Below are positions 15,044 through 24,880 of a stretch of 62,302 nt of DNA, one piece after another. The notes beneath the pieces were generated by a model. It was not told where the DNA came from, ran no database searches, and saw only the letters and a list, made by a program, of their open reading frames with translations. Numbering within the stretch: position 1 is the first letter of the stretch; each line of letters begins with the position of its first letter. Where the stretch lies: assembly GCA_934446565.1 (NCBI GenBank), contig CAKSEO010000011.1, forward strand, positions 1 through 62,302, written 5' to 3'. The stretch is from an uncultured Oscillospiraceae bacterium (GTDB lineage: Bacteria > Bacillota > Clostridia > Oscillospirales > Ruminococcaceae). The position numbers and the translations under genes are program-made.

Positions 15044-18031
15044 GTGGCAAAAGAGCGAAAAGCCAGACTGAAGAGAGTCACTTCATTGTTCATGTCAGCC
15101 GTAATGGCGGCGACTCTCGTACAGGTCCAGCTGGCGCCCGGCGCTGCTGCGGAGGAGGAGAGCGCAGACTCATCGTCCTCCACGACCGTTAACGCGGACA
15201 GCCTGAGCATCGTCAGCAACAAAAACGCGTACAGAAAGTACATAGCAAAATATCCGGACGCTGCAAAGCCGATGGAGGAAGTCAACATCGATGTCACCAA
15301 GTTCGAACAGAGCGACGATATTGATGTTCAGCTCGAGGATTATGACGGCGAAAAAAAGTGCGTCGCATGGGTGGACTGCGAAGGTACCCTGACATGGAAA
15401 TTCGACGTTAAGACCGCTGGTCTGTACAACCTTGAGATGTTCTATCACCCCATCACCGCGACCAACACCACGATCGAGGTCGAGATGAAGATCGACGGAG
15501 AGTATCCGTTCGATGAGGTGAAGCTGGTAGAGCTTGACCGCTACTGGCAGAACGAAACACAGATCGGCTGGGACGCAAGAAAGAAGAATCAGAAGCGCCC
15601 TCCCCAGGTAGAATACAACACCTGGGTAACATATCCGATCAAGGATAAGGACGGACTTATCAATACTCCTTATTTCTTCTACCTTTCCGAGGGCGAGCAC
15701 GAGATCTCGCTCACAGGTATCAAGACCAACTTCTACATCAAGAGCATGAAGTTCTACAATACCGAGGAGCTTCCCAGCTATGCCGACATCAAGCCAACCC
15801 AGGAGCAGATCGATGCCACTCCGGCATTCGGTAGCAACACCGATATCGGTCACATCGAGGCAGAGAACACCTATTATACGACATCTTCCACACTGTATCC
15901 TACCTATGACAGAACTGATTACTCCGTCAGCCCCTCTCATCCGGTAAACAAGCGCTACAACACTGTTGGCGCGGATACATGGGATCAGGCTACTCAGACG
16001 ATCGCATGGCAGGTAGACGTTCCTGAGGACGGCTACTACAAGATGCAGATCAGATGCCGTCAGAGCACGATGCGCGGATTCTTCTCCAACCGCCGCGTCT
16101 ACATCAACGGCGAGGTTCCCTGCAAGGAGCTTGACGATATCAAGATCCAGTACAACCCCAACTGGCAGACTGTAGAGCTCAAGGACGAGAACGGCGAGTA
16201 CATCTACGTTTTCCTCCACAAAGGCACTAACGAGATCGCGCTCGAGGCTGTTCCGGGCGATATCGGTCCGGTTATGGAACGTCTTGACGACCTCATCTTC
16301 CAGATGAACTACTATTACAGACGTATCCTCATGATCACCGGTCCGTCTCCTGATGAGTACAACGATTACTACCTCGAGGATCAGATCGACGGTCTGTTCG
16401 ACTTCCTCCAGACAGCAGTTGACACTCTTTATAGAGAGAAGGCAGGTATCGAGTCTCTGACAGGTCAGGGTTCTGAGGCTTCCACTCTCCAGACTATGGC
16501 GGTAATTCTCCAGATGGCGATCGATCACCCTGAGGATCTGCCGCAGATGCTTTCCTCCATCAAGGATCAGATCTCTGCTGTTTCCGCATGGATGAGAGAC
16601 TACCGTGACCAGCCTCTTGAGATCGACTATATCGAAGTAAAGACCTGCCACGATGAATTCCGCGACTGCTCCACAAACTTCTTCTCCGCACTCGCGTTTG
16701 GATTCCAGGCATTCATCGGATCCTTCTTTGAGGATTACACTTCCGTATCCGATTCAACTGGAGTTGAAAAGACCCTTAACGTTTGGGTTTCCCTCGGTCG
16801 TGACCAGGCTACCGTTGTTAACGAGCTGGTAAGCTCCGAGTACAACCCCAACAGCGACACTAAGGTAAGCATCTCGCTGGTACAGGGTGCCGTGCTTGAG
16901 GCTACGCTCGCCGGCAAGGGTCCTGAAGTTGCCCTGTTCATCGGCGGCGACTTCCCGGTAGTTTGCGCGTCCAGAGGCCTCCTTGTAAATCTCAAGGAAC
17001 AGCCCGGCTATGACTCCATCATAAGCAGATTCACTGATGACGTAACAACACTTTATGAGTTCAACGGCGGCGTTTACGGCCTGCCGCTGACTGAGAACTT
17101 CCCGATGCTGTTCTACCGCACCGACGTTCTTGAGGAACTCGGTTACACCGCTCCTCCTGAAACATGGGACGAACTCATCAACATGCTGCCTGATATCCAG
17201 AGAAAGTATCTGGAGGTAGGTCTTATCCTCCCGTCCAACATTTCCTCTCAGGTATTCGACGCAGGTAACACATTCGTACTGCTGATGCTCCAGACAGGTC
17301 AGGATTTCTACAACTTCGACGAGGCAAGCGGTCAGTACGTTTCCACAACATTCGACACTGAGGCTGCCGTTGAGGCGTTCACAAAGTGGACTAAGTTCTA
17401 CACCGTTTACGACTTCGACCAGACCTACGACGCATTCACACGTTTCAGAACCGGTGAGATGCCCATGCTGCTCCAGAACTACGCGTTCTACAACCAGCTG
17501 AGCGTTGCGGCTCCTGAGATCAAGGGTCTGTGGTCTTTCGCTCACGTTCCTGGCTCTTACGTTACCGACGAGAATGGCAACAAGGTCAAGGACGAGGACG
17601 GCAACTACAAGATCGACTACACGGCAAACTCCGGTTCCTCCGGTGCAGTCATCTTCACCAGCTGCAAGGATGTGGGCGCAGCTTGGAACTTCATCGACTG
17701 GTTCACAACAACAGATGTACAGGTAGAGTACGGTAAGACTATCGAGGCTATCATGGGCCCGATGGGTCGTTACGACACAGCGAACGTTGAAGCGCTGTCC
17801 AGACTTAACTGGTCTACTTCCGAGTACGCTAAGATCAGCGACCAGATGAACAATCTGAGAGAAGTTCCGATCATCCCGGCTTCCTACGCAGTTACACGTA
17901 ACGTTTACAACGCATTCAGAGCGGTTGTAAACAACCAGAAGAACCCCAGATACCAGCTCAGCTCCTACAACAGAGATATCAACTCTGAGATCGTAAGAAA
18001 GCTGAAGGATCTCGGCTACTACAATGGTTAA
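15044..18031 (+). CDS. giant extracellular solute-binding protein with carbohydrate-binding-like modules
   Basis: 995 residues, start GTG at 15044, 8 nt after AAAGGTGG; an earlier GTG at 15032 lies inside that site. A signal peptide (about 1-36) is followed by two beta-sandwich modules at about 65-230 and 255-415 that resemble CBM6/CBM35: a GHIEAENTYY-type strand, W/Y-rich surfaces, and DVPEDGYYKMQIR. A helical linker of about 150 residues follows. From about 570 to the end is a family 1 (MalE/UgpB-like) binding fold with NVWVSLGRDQ, VYGLPLTENFPMLFYRTDVLEELG and PETWDELI. It should capture a saccharide for the permeases downstream. Usual family members have about 400-450 residues. Confidence 0.85.
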   Translation: MAKERKARLKRVTSLFMSAVMAATLVQVQLAPGAAAEEESADSSSSTTVNADSLSIVSNKNAYRKYIAKYPDAAKPMEEVNIDVTKFEQSDDIDVQLEDYDGEKKCVAWVDCEGTLTWKFDVKTAGLYNLEMFYHPITATNTTIEVEMKIDGEYPFDEVKLVELDRYWQNETQIGWDARKKNQKRPPQVEYNTWVTYPIKDKDGLINTPYFFYLSEGEHEISLTGIKTNFYIKSMKFYNTEELPSYADIKPTQEQIDATPAFGSNTDIGHIEAENTYYTTSSTLYPTYDRTDYSVSPSHPVNKRYNTVGADTWDQATQTIAWQVDVPEDGYYKMQIRCRQSTMRGFFSNRRVYINGEVPCKELDDIKIQYNPNWQTVELKDENGEYIYVFLHKGTNEIALEAVPGDIGPVMERLDDLIFQMNYYYRRILMITGPSPDEYNDYYLEDQIDGLFDFLQTAVDTLYREKAGIESLTGQGSEASTLQTMAVILQMAIDHPEDLPQMLSSIKDQISAVSAWMRDYRDQPLEIDYIEVKTCHDEFRDCSTNFFSALAFGFQAFIGSFFEDYTSVSDSTGVEKTLNVWVSLGRDQATVVNELVSSEYNPNSDTKVSISLVQGAVLEATLAGKGPEVALFIGGDFPVVCASRGLLVNLKEQPGYDSIISRFTDDVTTLYEFNGGVYGLPLTENFPMLFYRTDVLEELGYTAPPETWDELINMLPDIQRKYLEVGLILPSNISSQVFDAGNTFVLLMLQTGQDFYNFDEASGQYVSTTFDTEAAVEAFTKWTKFYTVYDFDQTYDAFTRFRTGEMPMLLQNYAFYNQLSVAAPEIKGLWSFAHVPGSYVTDENGNKVKDEDGNYKIDYTANSGSSGAVIFTSCKDVGAAWNFIDWFTTTDVQVEYGKTIEAIMGPMGRYDTANVEALSRLNWSTSEYAKISDQMNNLREVPIIPASYAVTRNVYNAFRAVVNNQKNPRYQLSSYNRDINSEIVRKLKDLGYYNG

Positions 18032-18039
18032 GGTCAACA

Positions 18040-18062
18040 CCCTCCCCGCGAAAGCGGGAGGG
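18040..18062 (+). other. intra-operon hairpin after the binding-protein gene
   Basis: CCCTCCCCGC and GCGGGAGGG pair with one bulge around a GAAA loop, 9 nt after the stop codon. No T tract follows. Hairpins here often protect the 3' end of the binding-protein message and raise its dose over the permeases. Confidence 0.6.
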
Positions 18063-18096
18063 ATACCGTACCATAAGAAAAATAGGAGGAATCAGC

Positions 18097-19035
18097 TTGT
18101 TCGGTAAAGAGAAATCGCAGTATATCGAGGACAGCAAGTTCCGTTATACAATGCGTGAGATGAAGAAGAACGGCAGTGCATACATACTTGCCCTTCCGTA
18201 CTTCCTTTTGTTCCTGATATTCACAGGTATACCGGTCGTTATTTCCCTCCCTGTAGGCTTCACGAACTTCAACATGGTTCAGTTCCCGCAGTGGGTAGGA
18301 CTCAGCAACTTCTATACTCTGTTCCTTCAGGACGACGTTTTCCTAATTGCAATCCAGAATACGCTTGTATTCGCTATCATCACGGGTCCTGTCAGCTACA
18401 TCGCGTGCTTCCTGCTGGCATGGCTCATCAATGAGATGCCCGGTCCGCTGAAAACAGTATTTACATACATTTTCTACGCTCCGACACTTGCTGGTAACAT
18501 CTACGCAACATGGCAGCTCATCTTCTCCGGCGATACCTACGGCTTCCTGAACTCCGTTCTCATCAGCCTTGGTCTTATCAACGGTCCTCAGCAGTGGCTG
18601 ACTGACGCAAGATACATCCTGATGTGCGTTATCATCGTGCAGATGTGGATGTCACTCGGTGCAGGCTTCCTTTCACTGCGTGCAGGCTTCCAGGGCATCG
18701 ACAAGTCCGGCTACGAGGCTGGCGCTATCGAAGGCATCAAGAACCGCTTCCAGGAACTGCTTTATATCACTATCCCGGCTATGGGTCCGCAGCTTCTGTT
18801 CGCGGCTGTAATGCAGATCACATCTTCCTTCACAGCTGGTGATATCGGCAGATTCCTGACCGCATTCCCGTCTACTGACTACGCGGCGCACACGATCATG
18901 ACCCACGCATTCGACTACGGTTCAGTACGTTATGAAATGGGTTACGCCTGCGCTATCTGCTTCCTGCTGTTCATCGTTATGGTGCTCGTTAATAACGTTA
19001 TCCGTAAGGCGATGGCAGGAATACTCGATACTTAA
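18097..19035 (+). CDS. CUT1 sugar ABC permease, MalF/UgpA type (first pair)
   Basis: 312 residues, about six membrane segments. The start is TTG, supported by AGGAGGA (18084-18090) 6 nt upstream; an in-frame ATG at 18151 would remove the conserved N-terminal tail. The EAA loop reads EAGAIEGIKNRFQELLYITI near residue 207-226, the surface where an MsmK-type ATPase docks. It forms a heterodimer with the next permease. It lies directly after the binding-protein gene. Confidence 0.9.
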   Translation: MFGKEKSQYIEDSKFRYTMREMKKNGSAYILALPYFLLFLIFTGIPVVISLPVGFTNFNMVQFPQWVGLSNFYTLFLQDDVFLIAIQNTLVFAIITGPVSYIACFLLAWLINEMPGPLKTVFTYIFYAPTLAGNIYATWQLIFSGDTYGFLNSVLISLGLINGPQQWLTDARYILMCVIIVQMWMSLGAGFLSLRAGFQGIDKSGYEAGAIEGIKNRFQELLYITIPAMGPQLLFAAVMQITSSFTAGDIGRFLTAFPSTDYAAHTIMTHAFDYGSVRYEMGYACAICFLLFIVMVLVNNVIRKAMAGILDT

Positions 19036-19047
19036 GGAGGACGGAAG

Positions 19048-19908
19048 ATGCGCATTATTAAGAAAAGAAAAAAGTGGGGAGGATCCCGCGGCGGCGATAT
19101 CGCGATATTCATTCTGCTCGTGCTTATCGGTCTGTTCATGCTCTTCCCGATCTATCTGTCGGTCATCCAGTCGATAAAGCCGTCTGAGGAACTTTTCGTG
19201 TTCCCGCCTAAGCTCTACGTTCAGCGTCCGACCTCGCAGAACTTCGAGGACATGCTGAAGGTCGCAGGCTCTCTCGATGTGCCGTTCTCAAGATACGTTT
19301 TCAACTCTGTTTTCGTTTCCGTTGTTGTTACTGTCGCTCAGCTGTTCCTTTCTTCCTCAGCAGCTTATGTGCTGTCTAAGGTAAAGGCTCCCGGCGTCAA
19401 GGCAATGAACAAGGTAATCGAAATTGCCCTCCTGTTCACCTCCTCTGTAACCTACATCGTACAGTACATCGTTATGGCTGGTATGGGCATGATCGATACC
19501 TACTGGGCTATCACACTGCCGTACATAGCAACTCCTATGGGTCTGTTCCTTATGAAACAGTTCATGGGTCAGATCCCTGAAAGTATGATCGAAGCAGCAA
19601 AGCTCGACGGCGCAAGTCACCTCAGAGTTTGCTGGCAGATCGTAATGCCGAACGTAAAGCCTGCATGGCTCACCCTGATGATCTTCGCATTCCAGGGCGC
19701 TTGGCAGATCACCGGCTACCTGTTCGTATATTCCGAGCAGCTCAAGCCTATTCCTATCGTAATGCAGCAGATCGCAGCGGCAGGTATTGCACGAACGGGT
19801 GTATCGTCAGCGACAGTTGTTGTGCTGATGCTGCCGCCTATGATACTCTTCCTTATACTCCAGAGCAACGTCGTTGAAACCATGGCGCACTCTGGTCTGA
19901 AGGATTGA
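19048..19908 (+). CDS. CUT1 sugar ABC permease, MalG/UgpE type (first pair)
   Basis: 286 residues, six membrane segments, with AAGGAGGA before the ATG and only 12 nt from the previous stop. The EAA motif is EAAKLDGASHLRVCWQIVMP, close to the family consensus (EAA, then DGA, then P). It pairs with the preceding permease to form one transmembrane channel. No ATPase of the MalK class is in this operon; the one at 30145 is the candidate. Confidence 0.92.
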   Translation: MRIIKKRKKWGGSRGGDIAIFILLVLIGLFMLFPIYLSVIQSIKPSEELFVFPPKLYVQRPTSQNFEDMLKVAGSLDVPFSRYVFNSVFVSVVVTVAQLFLSSSAAYVLSKVKAPGVKAMNKVIEIALLFTSSVTYIVQYIVMAGMGMIDTYWAITLPYIATPMGLFLMKQFMGQIPESMIEAAKLDGASHLRVCWQIVMPNVKPAWLTLMIFAFQGAWQITGYLFVYSEQLKPIPIVMQQIAAAGIARTGVSSATVVVLMLPPMILFLILQSNVVETMAHSGLKD

Positions 19909-19953
19909 CCTGCTGTACAGAACAGCGATTCTATTTACGAAAGGATGATTTTA

Positions 19954-21618
19954 GTGCCATCAATCAAGCGCATTGCAGCGCGTGTGACGGCTGCGGCAAT
20001 GGCTGCGGTCACGCTCATGACAAGCGTTGCGTATGCAGATGAGCCTTACGACGGATATAACTACGACTGGTGGGGAGACCCCGTCCCCTCACAGAACGGC
20101 TACGTTGTAGATAAGGTCATCACCGGTGCTGATATCGGTGTTGGCAACCTCTCCGAGCCGAGCGATATGTTCTTCTCCGACCTTGGCGACCTGTATCTCG
20201 CCGACGCAGCATACAAGCCTACGAGCGGAACAGAGAATGCAAAGGGAAGGATCATCGCAACAGATGAAAACTTCCAGCTCAAGTTCACCGTTGAAACTCT
20301 TGACTTCTCTGGTGTTCAGGAGTGGCTCGACCTCAAGGGAAGCGAGCTGAAATCCGGCGCGATCTCTCAGGCTGATTATAATAAGGTGACGAACCTCAGT
20401 TTTAACGGCCCCACCGGCGTCTATGTAGACGTAGACGAGGGAGAATCCACTATCTACGTTGCAGATAACTCCAACGACAGAGTCGTTGCTTTCACAGTTG
20501 ATGAAGTGGGCGACGACCAGTACAAGACCTCCGTTGGCAAGGTAAAGGTAGTCTACACCAGACCTGACGCCTCCATGTACGATTCATCCGTAACGTTCAA
20601 CCCCAGCAAGGTGCTGGTAGACGCTGCGAAGAACGTATATGTCTGCATCAAATCCATCACAAAGGGCGCGGTAGTTTTCTCCAAGGAGGGCGATTTCAAC
20701 GGCTACTTCGGTGCGAACCGAGTAGAGGCTACCGGCGAGGTCCTGATGAACGCATTCTGGAAGATCATCTTCAGCCGTGAACAGGCTAAGAGAATGAGAA
20801 GAAGCGTTCCTGTCGAGATCTCCAACTTCGACATCGACACCGATAACTTTATTTATACTGTTACCGAGTCCAAGTCTGCGGATACAGATATCTTAAAGAA
20901 GCTGAACTCCGCAGGTACGAACATCTACACAAACCTGGGCTACTCTGATTACACATTCGGCGACGCGCTGACTAAGTATTACAGAGGTCAGACCTACTCC
21001 TCTCAGATAACTGATATCGACGTTTCCGACGACGGAACGATCAACCTGCTCGACCTCAAGACCGGACGTGTGTTCCAGTACGATGACGAGTGCCAGCTGC
21101 TGTTCATCTTTGGCGGCATCGGTCAGCAGAAGGGTACGTTCAACATTGTAAACGCAGTAGAGAGCCGCGGAAACAACGTTTACGTCCTCGACGGACGTAA
21201 GTGCTCCATCACGGTATTCAAGCAGACCGAGTTCGGTTCCATCGTTCATAACGCTATCGCGCTGTTTAACAAGGGCAAGTACGAGGAAGCTAGACAGCCG
21301 TGGGAGGAAGCGCTCCGCCGCGACAGCAACTACTGGCTCGCTTACATCGGTCTTGGTAACGCTTACCTGAACGAGGGTGACTACGACACCGCGATGAAGT
21401 ACTTCTACTACAACTCCAAGTCCGGCTATAACGACGCGTTCAAGAGCTGGCGTATGAACTTCATCAGAGATAACTTCACGCTCTTTGCAATCGTCATCCT
21501 GGTTCTTCTCGTAGGAATCTACGTATTGTCAACGCTTAGAAACAAGTCGCGTGCAAAGAAACGTGCAGAGCAGGAAAAGCTGTTCAAGGAACGTAATAAA
21601 GGAAAGGAGGACGTCTGA
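19954..21618 (+). CDS. secreted NHL-repeat and TPR membrane-anchored protein
   Basis: 554 residues from GTG at 19954, 8 nt after AAAGGA; the ATG at 19945 sits on top of that site. A signal peptide (about 1-28) precedes NHL-like beta-propeller repeats at about 40-410 (SEPSDMFFSDLGDLYLADA and similar). Two TPR-like helical pairs follow at about 425-480 (FNKGKYEEARQPWEEALRR, then GNAYLNEGDYDTAMKYF), and a membrane segment at about 510-530 with a basic tail. The bulk faces outside. Its place between permease sets suggests a scaffold or sensor for the transporter; that is inference. Confidence 0.75.
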   Translation: MPSIKRIAARVTAAAMAAVTLMTSVAYADEPYDGYNYDWWGDPVPSQNGYVVDKVITGADIGVGNLSEPSDMFFSDLGDLYLADAAYKPTSGTENAKGRIIATDENFQLKFTVETLDFSGVQEWLDLKGSELKSGAISQADYNKVTNLSFNGPTGVYVDVDEGESTIYVADNSNDRVVAFTVDEVGDDQYKTSVGKVKVVYTRPDASMYDSSVTFNPSKVLVDAAKNVYVCIKSITKGAVVFSKEGDFNGYFGANRVEATGEVLMNAFWKIIFSREQAKRMRRSVPVEISNFDIDTDNFIYTVTESKSADTDILKKLNSAGTNIYTNLGYSDYTFGDALTKYYRGQTYSSQITDIDVSDDGTINLLDLKTGRVFQYDDECQLLFIFGGIGQQKGTFNIVNAVESRGNNVYVLDGRKCSITVFKQTEFGSIVHNAIALFNKGKYEEARQPWEEALRRDSNYWLAYIGLGNAYLNEGDYDTAMKYFYYNSKSGYNDAFKSWRMNFIRDNFTLFAIVILVLLVGIYVLSTLRNKSRAKKRAEQEKLFKERNKGKEDV

Positions 21619-21621
21619 TCT

Positions 21622-22386
21622 ATGAGATTCAATCTTGATATGCCGGCATGGAAATGGCCGTTCTACATCATGCGTCATCCGTTCGAAGGCTTTGAAGATC
21701 TCCGCTGGAAGAAAGCCTACAATATGAAGGTGGCTCTGGTCATCGTTGCGCTGCTCTTTATCGTGAGCGTGTGCAGTGAGCTCATGACAGGCTTCCTGTT
21801 CAACACCGCAGCGGTCAAGATCTTCAACATCGTTCCGATCATCATCCGCACTATCGTAATATTCTTCACTTGGGTTATAGGTAACTGGGCACTGTGCACG
21901 CTGTTCGACGGCGAGGGTACTATGAAGAACATCTGCGTTAACACCGCATATGCTCTTGTTCCCTACATCATCGGTCAGGTCATCAACATAATCCTGTCCA
22001 ACTGCCTGCTCAGAACTGAGTCAGCGTTCATCACTTTCGTTTCCTATGTAACGATCCTCTGGACTGTGGTGCTGCTGATATCCGGCATGAAAACAGTCCA
22101 CCAGTATTCTATCCCCAAGACCCTGCTGTTCATGCTTATCACCATTCTTGCAATGGTTGTTATCCTTATTCTTCTGGTACTTCTGGTTTCACTGTTCCAG
22201 CAGGTTTACATATTCATCTACTCGATCTACACTGAGCTGCTGTACAGATTCTCCAACCTTGAGCCTACTGCACTGATCTTCATCTTCATCGGCGTTATCG
22301 TTGCCGTCATCGCTATCGTTATCGCAGCGTACACCGCATTTGAGAAGCATCAGATCGCTAAGGAGCGCAAGAAGCTGAAGTCCTGA
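21622..22386 (+). CDS. Yip1-family multi-pass membrane protein
   Basis: 254 residues with about six hydrophobic segments (around 30-55, 70-95, 105-130, 140-160, 170-200, 215-240), no signal peptide, and a Lys-rich C terminus. The pattern, with an early amphipathic stretch around PFEGFEDLRWKK and a Gly/Asn-containing second helix, matches the Yip1 domain family. Its bacterial role is not known. The gene is 3 nt after the previous stop, and the same Yip1-DUF5696-permease order suggests a conserved functional unit. Confidence 0.7.
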   Translation: MRFNLDMPAWKWPFYIMRHPFEGFEDLRWKKAYNMKVALVIVALLFIVSVCSELMTGFLFNTAAVKIFNIVPIIIRTIVIFFTWVIGNWALCTLFDGEGTMKNICVNTAYALVPYIIGQVINIILSNCLLRTESAFITFVSYVTILWTVVLLISGMKTVHQYSIPKTLLFMLITILAMVVILILLVLLVSLFQQVYIFIYSIYTELLYRFSNLEPTALIFIFIGVIVAVIAIVIAAYTAFEKHQIAKERKKLKS

Positions 22387-22459
22387 CGAACGAGAACATT
22401 GGCGAGCCTGCTCCCCGGACAGGGGAAAAGGCGTAAATATAGTAAATGGTGGTGTAAAA

Positions 22460-24880
22460 ATGCTACATATCCGCAAGAAAATACTTGTCGGCGCACTCTG
22501 CGCGAGCATGGTGCTTTCGGCAAGCCAGAGCGTTGCATGGTCTGAGAGCAACAGCATGACGGCAGAAGCGGGAACCGCAGAGGCAGGCACTAACGAGTCT
22601 GCTGACGACGGTGCAGGGGCTGAAACCTCCACTGCGGAGGCTTCCACGACCGAGGCACAGCCCGAGGAAGAGGAAGATCAGCCCATCCAGGAAGCAGACG
22701 TGCTTGCAGAGTGCGAGCTTGCAGCTTCCAACGAGAACTTCGAGCTGCTGGTGAACACAAAGACCGGACTGTTCGCGTTCCGCACAAAGGACGGAGAGCA
22801 CATCTGGTGGAGCAATCCCTACAATGCAGATGACGATCCCGTTGCGAACAACTCCAAGAAGGAAGACCTCAAGTCCTCCCTTGTTATCAACGCAGTTAAG
22901 GTAACAGATACCGAGTCCCCGTCCACGACGGTGCGCTCCTGGAAAGACAGCGTCAACGCGATAGTTGAAACCGCTGACGACATCAGACCGGGACTTACCG
23001 TTACAATGGTAGACAACGGTTTCCGTGCCGAGTACACATTCCCCAATGAGGGAATCACGATCCCTTACTACATCACTCTCGAGGGCGATTATCTCCAGGC
23101 TTCCATAGCAGTGGACGAGATCACCGAGACCGAGAGCGATCCCGCGCTGATCCAGGAAAGCTCACGTTCAGTAGTTGATGTGAACCTGCTTCAGGATCTC
23201 GGCGCTGCTTTCTCCGATGAGGAAGGCTACATTATCACCCCGGACGGCTCCGGTGCGGTGATCAACTTCAACAACGGCAAGAGCAAGTCCAACGAATACA
23301 CTCAGCGTATCTACGGCCGTGACCTCGCAAAGAGCCAGGATATGGCTCCCGCAAAGACCGAGCAGGCTTATCTGCCTGTAATGGGTATCGTCAGAAATGA
23401 CAACGCCCTGCTTGAGGTCGTTACCGAGGGCTCCGCTTACGCTACGGCTAGAGCTGCGGTTTCCGGTCAGAAGTCCACAAGCTATAACTCCGCTTGGTTC
23501 AATTTCCAGCTCCGTGCAACCGATACCTACTTCATGGGCGGTCAGAACGCGTCTGCGCTGAACGCTTACCAGGAGAACATCATTCCCGAGGACAGACTGA
23601 CAGTCCGCTACTATCCTATAGTTAAGGACGGTGTAAGCTACGTTGACGTTGCAAAGCGTTATCAGCAGTACCTCGTTGAGGAAAAGGGGCTTACAAAGAC
23701 CAGTAAGGAAGAGGCTCCCCTCTACCTCGATATCTGGGGTGGCACCGTCAAGGAGCAGTCGATACTCGGTTTCCCTGTAAAGCTCGAAACTGCGGCTACT
23801 ACCTATGAGCAGGCTAAGCAGATCCTCCAGGAACTCAATGCGAACGGTGTAAGCAATATCATCGTTTCCTACGAGGACTTCAATGCAGCAGGTATCACCA
23901 GCCGAATCTCCAGCAAGGTGGATTATTCCGGCACGCTGGGCGGCAAAAACAAGTGGAACGAGCTCAAGAGCTACTGCGACGCAAGCGGCATCATGCTGGC
24001 TCCCAGCTTTGACCTGATGAACTATGAGCGCAGCGGCAACGGTTACACAAAGACCGGTGCGTCCGCGATCGCAATAACTAAGGCTTATGCGACACAGGGC
24101 GTTTACGAACTGGCGTTCGGTACTCCGCACGACACGCGTTCCAGCTGGTACGTCCTCTCACCGTCTTTCTATGAGAGAGTATACGGCGAGGTAGTTTCCA
24201 GCTGCCAGAAGGACGGCATCACAGCGATGTCCGTTGCAGACGGCACCAATATGCTGTACAGCGACTACACATCCAACACTACAAGATACACTTCCAGACA
24301 GCAGGCAGTCAACAACCTTATAAAGGGCTACGAGATGATCAACCAGAGCGGTATGACATTCGTATCCGGTGCAGCTAACGATTACGCTCTGCCGTATGTT
24401 GACTACCTCAGGGACGTTCCGCTTTACAGCAGCAACTTCGACGTTTACGATTACGATATCCCGTTCTACGAGATCGTTATCCACGGTTACATTCCGTATA
24501 CCACCAAGGCGAAGAATGCAAGCTCCAGCGCAGACGAGCTGTTCGTTTACTCTGTAGCTACAGGTACTCCGCTGCACTATGAGGTGATGTATCAGGATCC
24601 CAACGAGTTCACCGACTGCTCTTACGATGAGCTGTTCTACACTCACTACAGCGGCTGGGTGAACGACATGACAGCTGAATATAAGCTCATGCAGCAGTAT
24701 GTGCTTCCTCTTACCGATGAGACCATTGAGGACTTCGAGATCACAGACGGCGTGCGCTACAAGACCACTTTCTCCGACGGAACAGTCGTTGAGGCGGATG
24801 TAAGCACTCTCCAGATGTGGGTCAACGGTACCGAGGTAAAGCTTTCCGATTTTGAACAGAAAGGAGCGACAACTGACTGA
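22460..24880 (+). CDS. DUF5696-family secreted protein
   Basis: 806 residues. A signal peptide (about 1-28) is followed by an acidic Ala/Thr/Glu-rich spacer (about 30-75), a beta-rich N-terminal domain and, from about 400, a segment with the look of a TIM-barrel glycosidase (SNIIVSYEDFNAAG, then MLAPSFDLMNYE). The layout matches DUF5696 proteins, which are often found next to CUT1 permeases. No established catalytic pair can be pointed out, so enzyme activity is unproven. The stop codon overlaps the next start (TGATG). Confidence 0.72.
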   Translation: MLHIRKKILVGALCASMVLSASQSVAWSESNSMTAEAGTAEAGTNESADDGAGAETSTAEASTTEAQPEEEEDQPIQEADVLAECELAASNENFELLVNTKTGLFAFRTKDGEHIWWSNPYNADDDPVANNSKKEDLKSSLVINAVKVTDTESPSTTVRSWKDSVNAIVETADDIRPGLTVTMVDNGFRAEYTFPNEGITIPYYITLEGDYLQASIAVDEITETESDPALIQESSRSVVDVNLLQDLGAAFSDEEGYIITPDGSGAVINFNNGKSKSNEYTQRIYGRDLAKSQDMAPAKTEQAYLPVMGIVRNDNALLEVVTEGSAYATARAAVSGQKSTSYNSAWFNFQLRATDTYFMGGQNASALNAYQENIIPEDRLTVRYYPIVKDGVSYVDVAKRYQQYLVEEKGLTKTSKEEAPLYLDIWGGTVKEQSILGFPVKLETAATTYEQAKQILQELNANGVSNIIVSYEDFNAAGITSRISSKVDYSGTLGGKNKWNELKSYCDASGIMLAPSFDLMNYERSGNGYTKTGASAIAITKAYATQGVYELAFGTPHDTRSSWYVLSPSFYERVYGEVVSSCQKDGITAMSVADGTNMLYSDYTSNTTRYTSRQQAVNNLIKGYEMINQSGMTFVSGAANDYALPYVDYLRDVPLYSSNFDVYDYDIPFYEIVIHGYIPYTTKAKNASSSADELFVYSVATGTPLHYEVMYQDPNEFTDCSYDELFYTHYSGWVNDMTAEYKLMQQYVLPLTDETIEDFEITDGVRYKTTFSDGTVVEADVSTLQMWVNGTEVKLSDFEQKGATTD

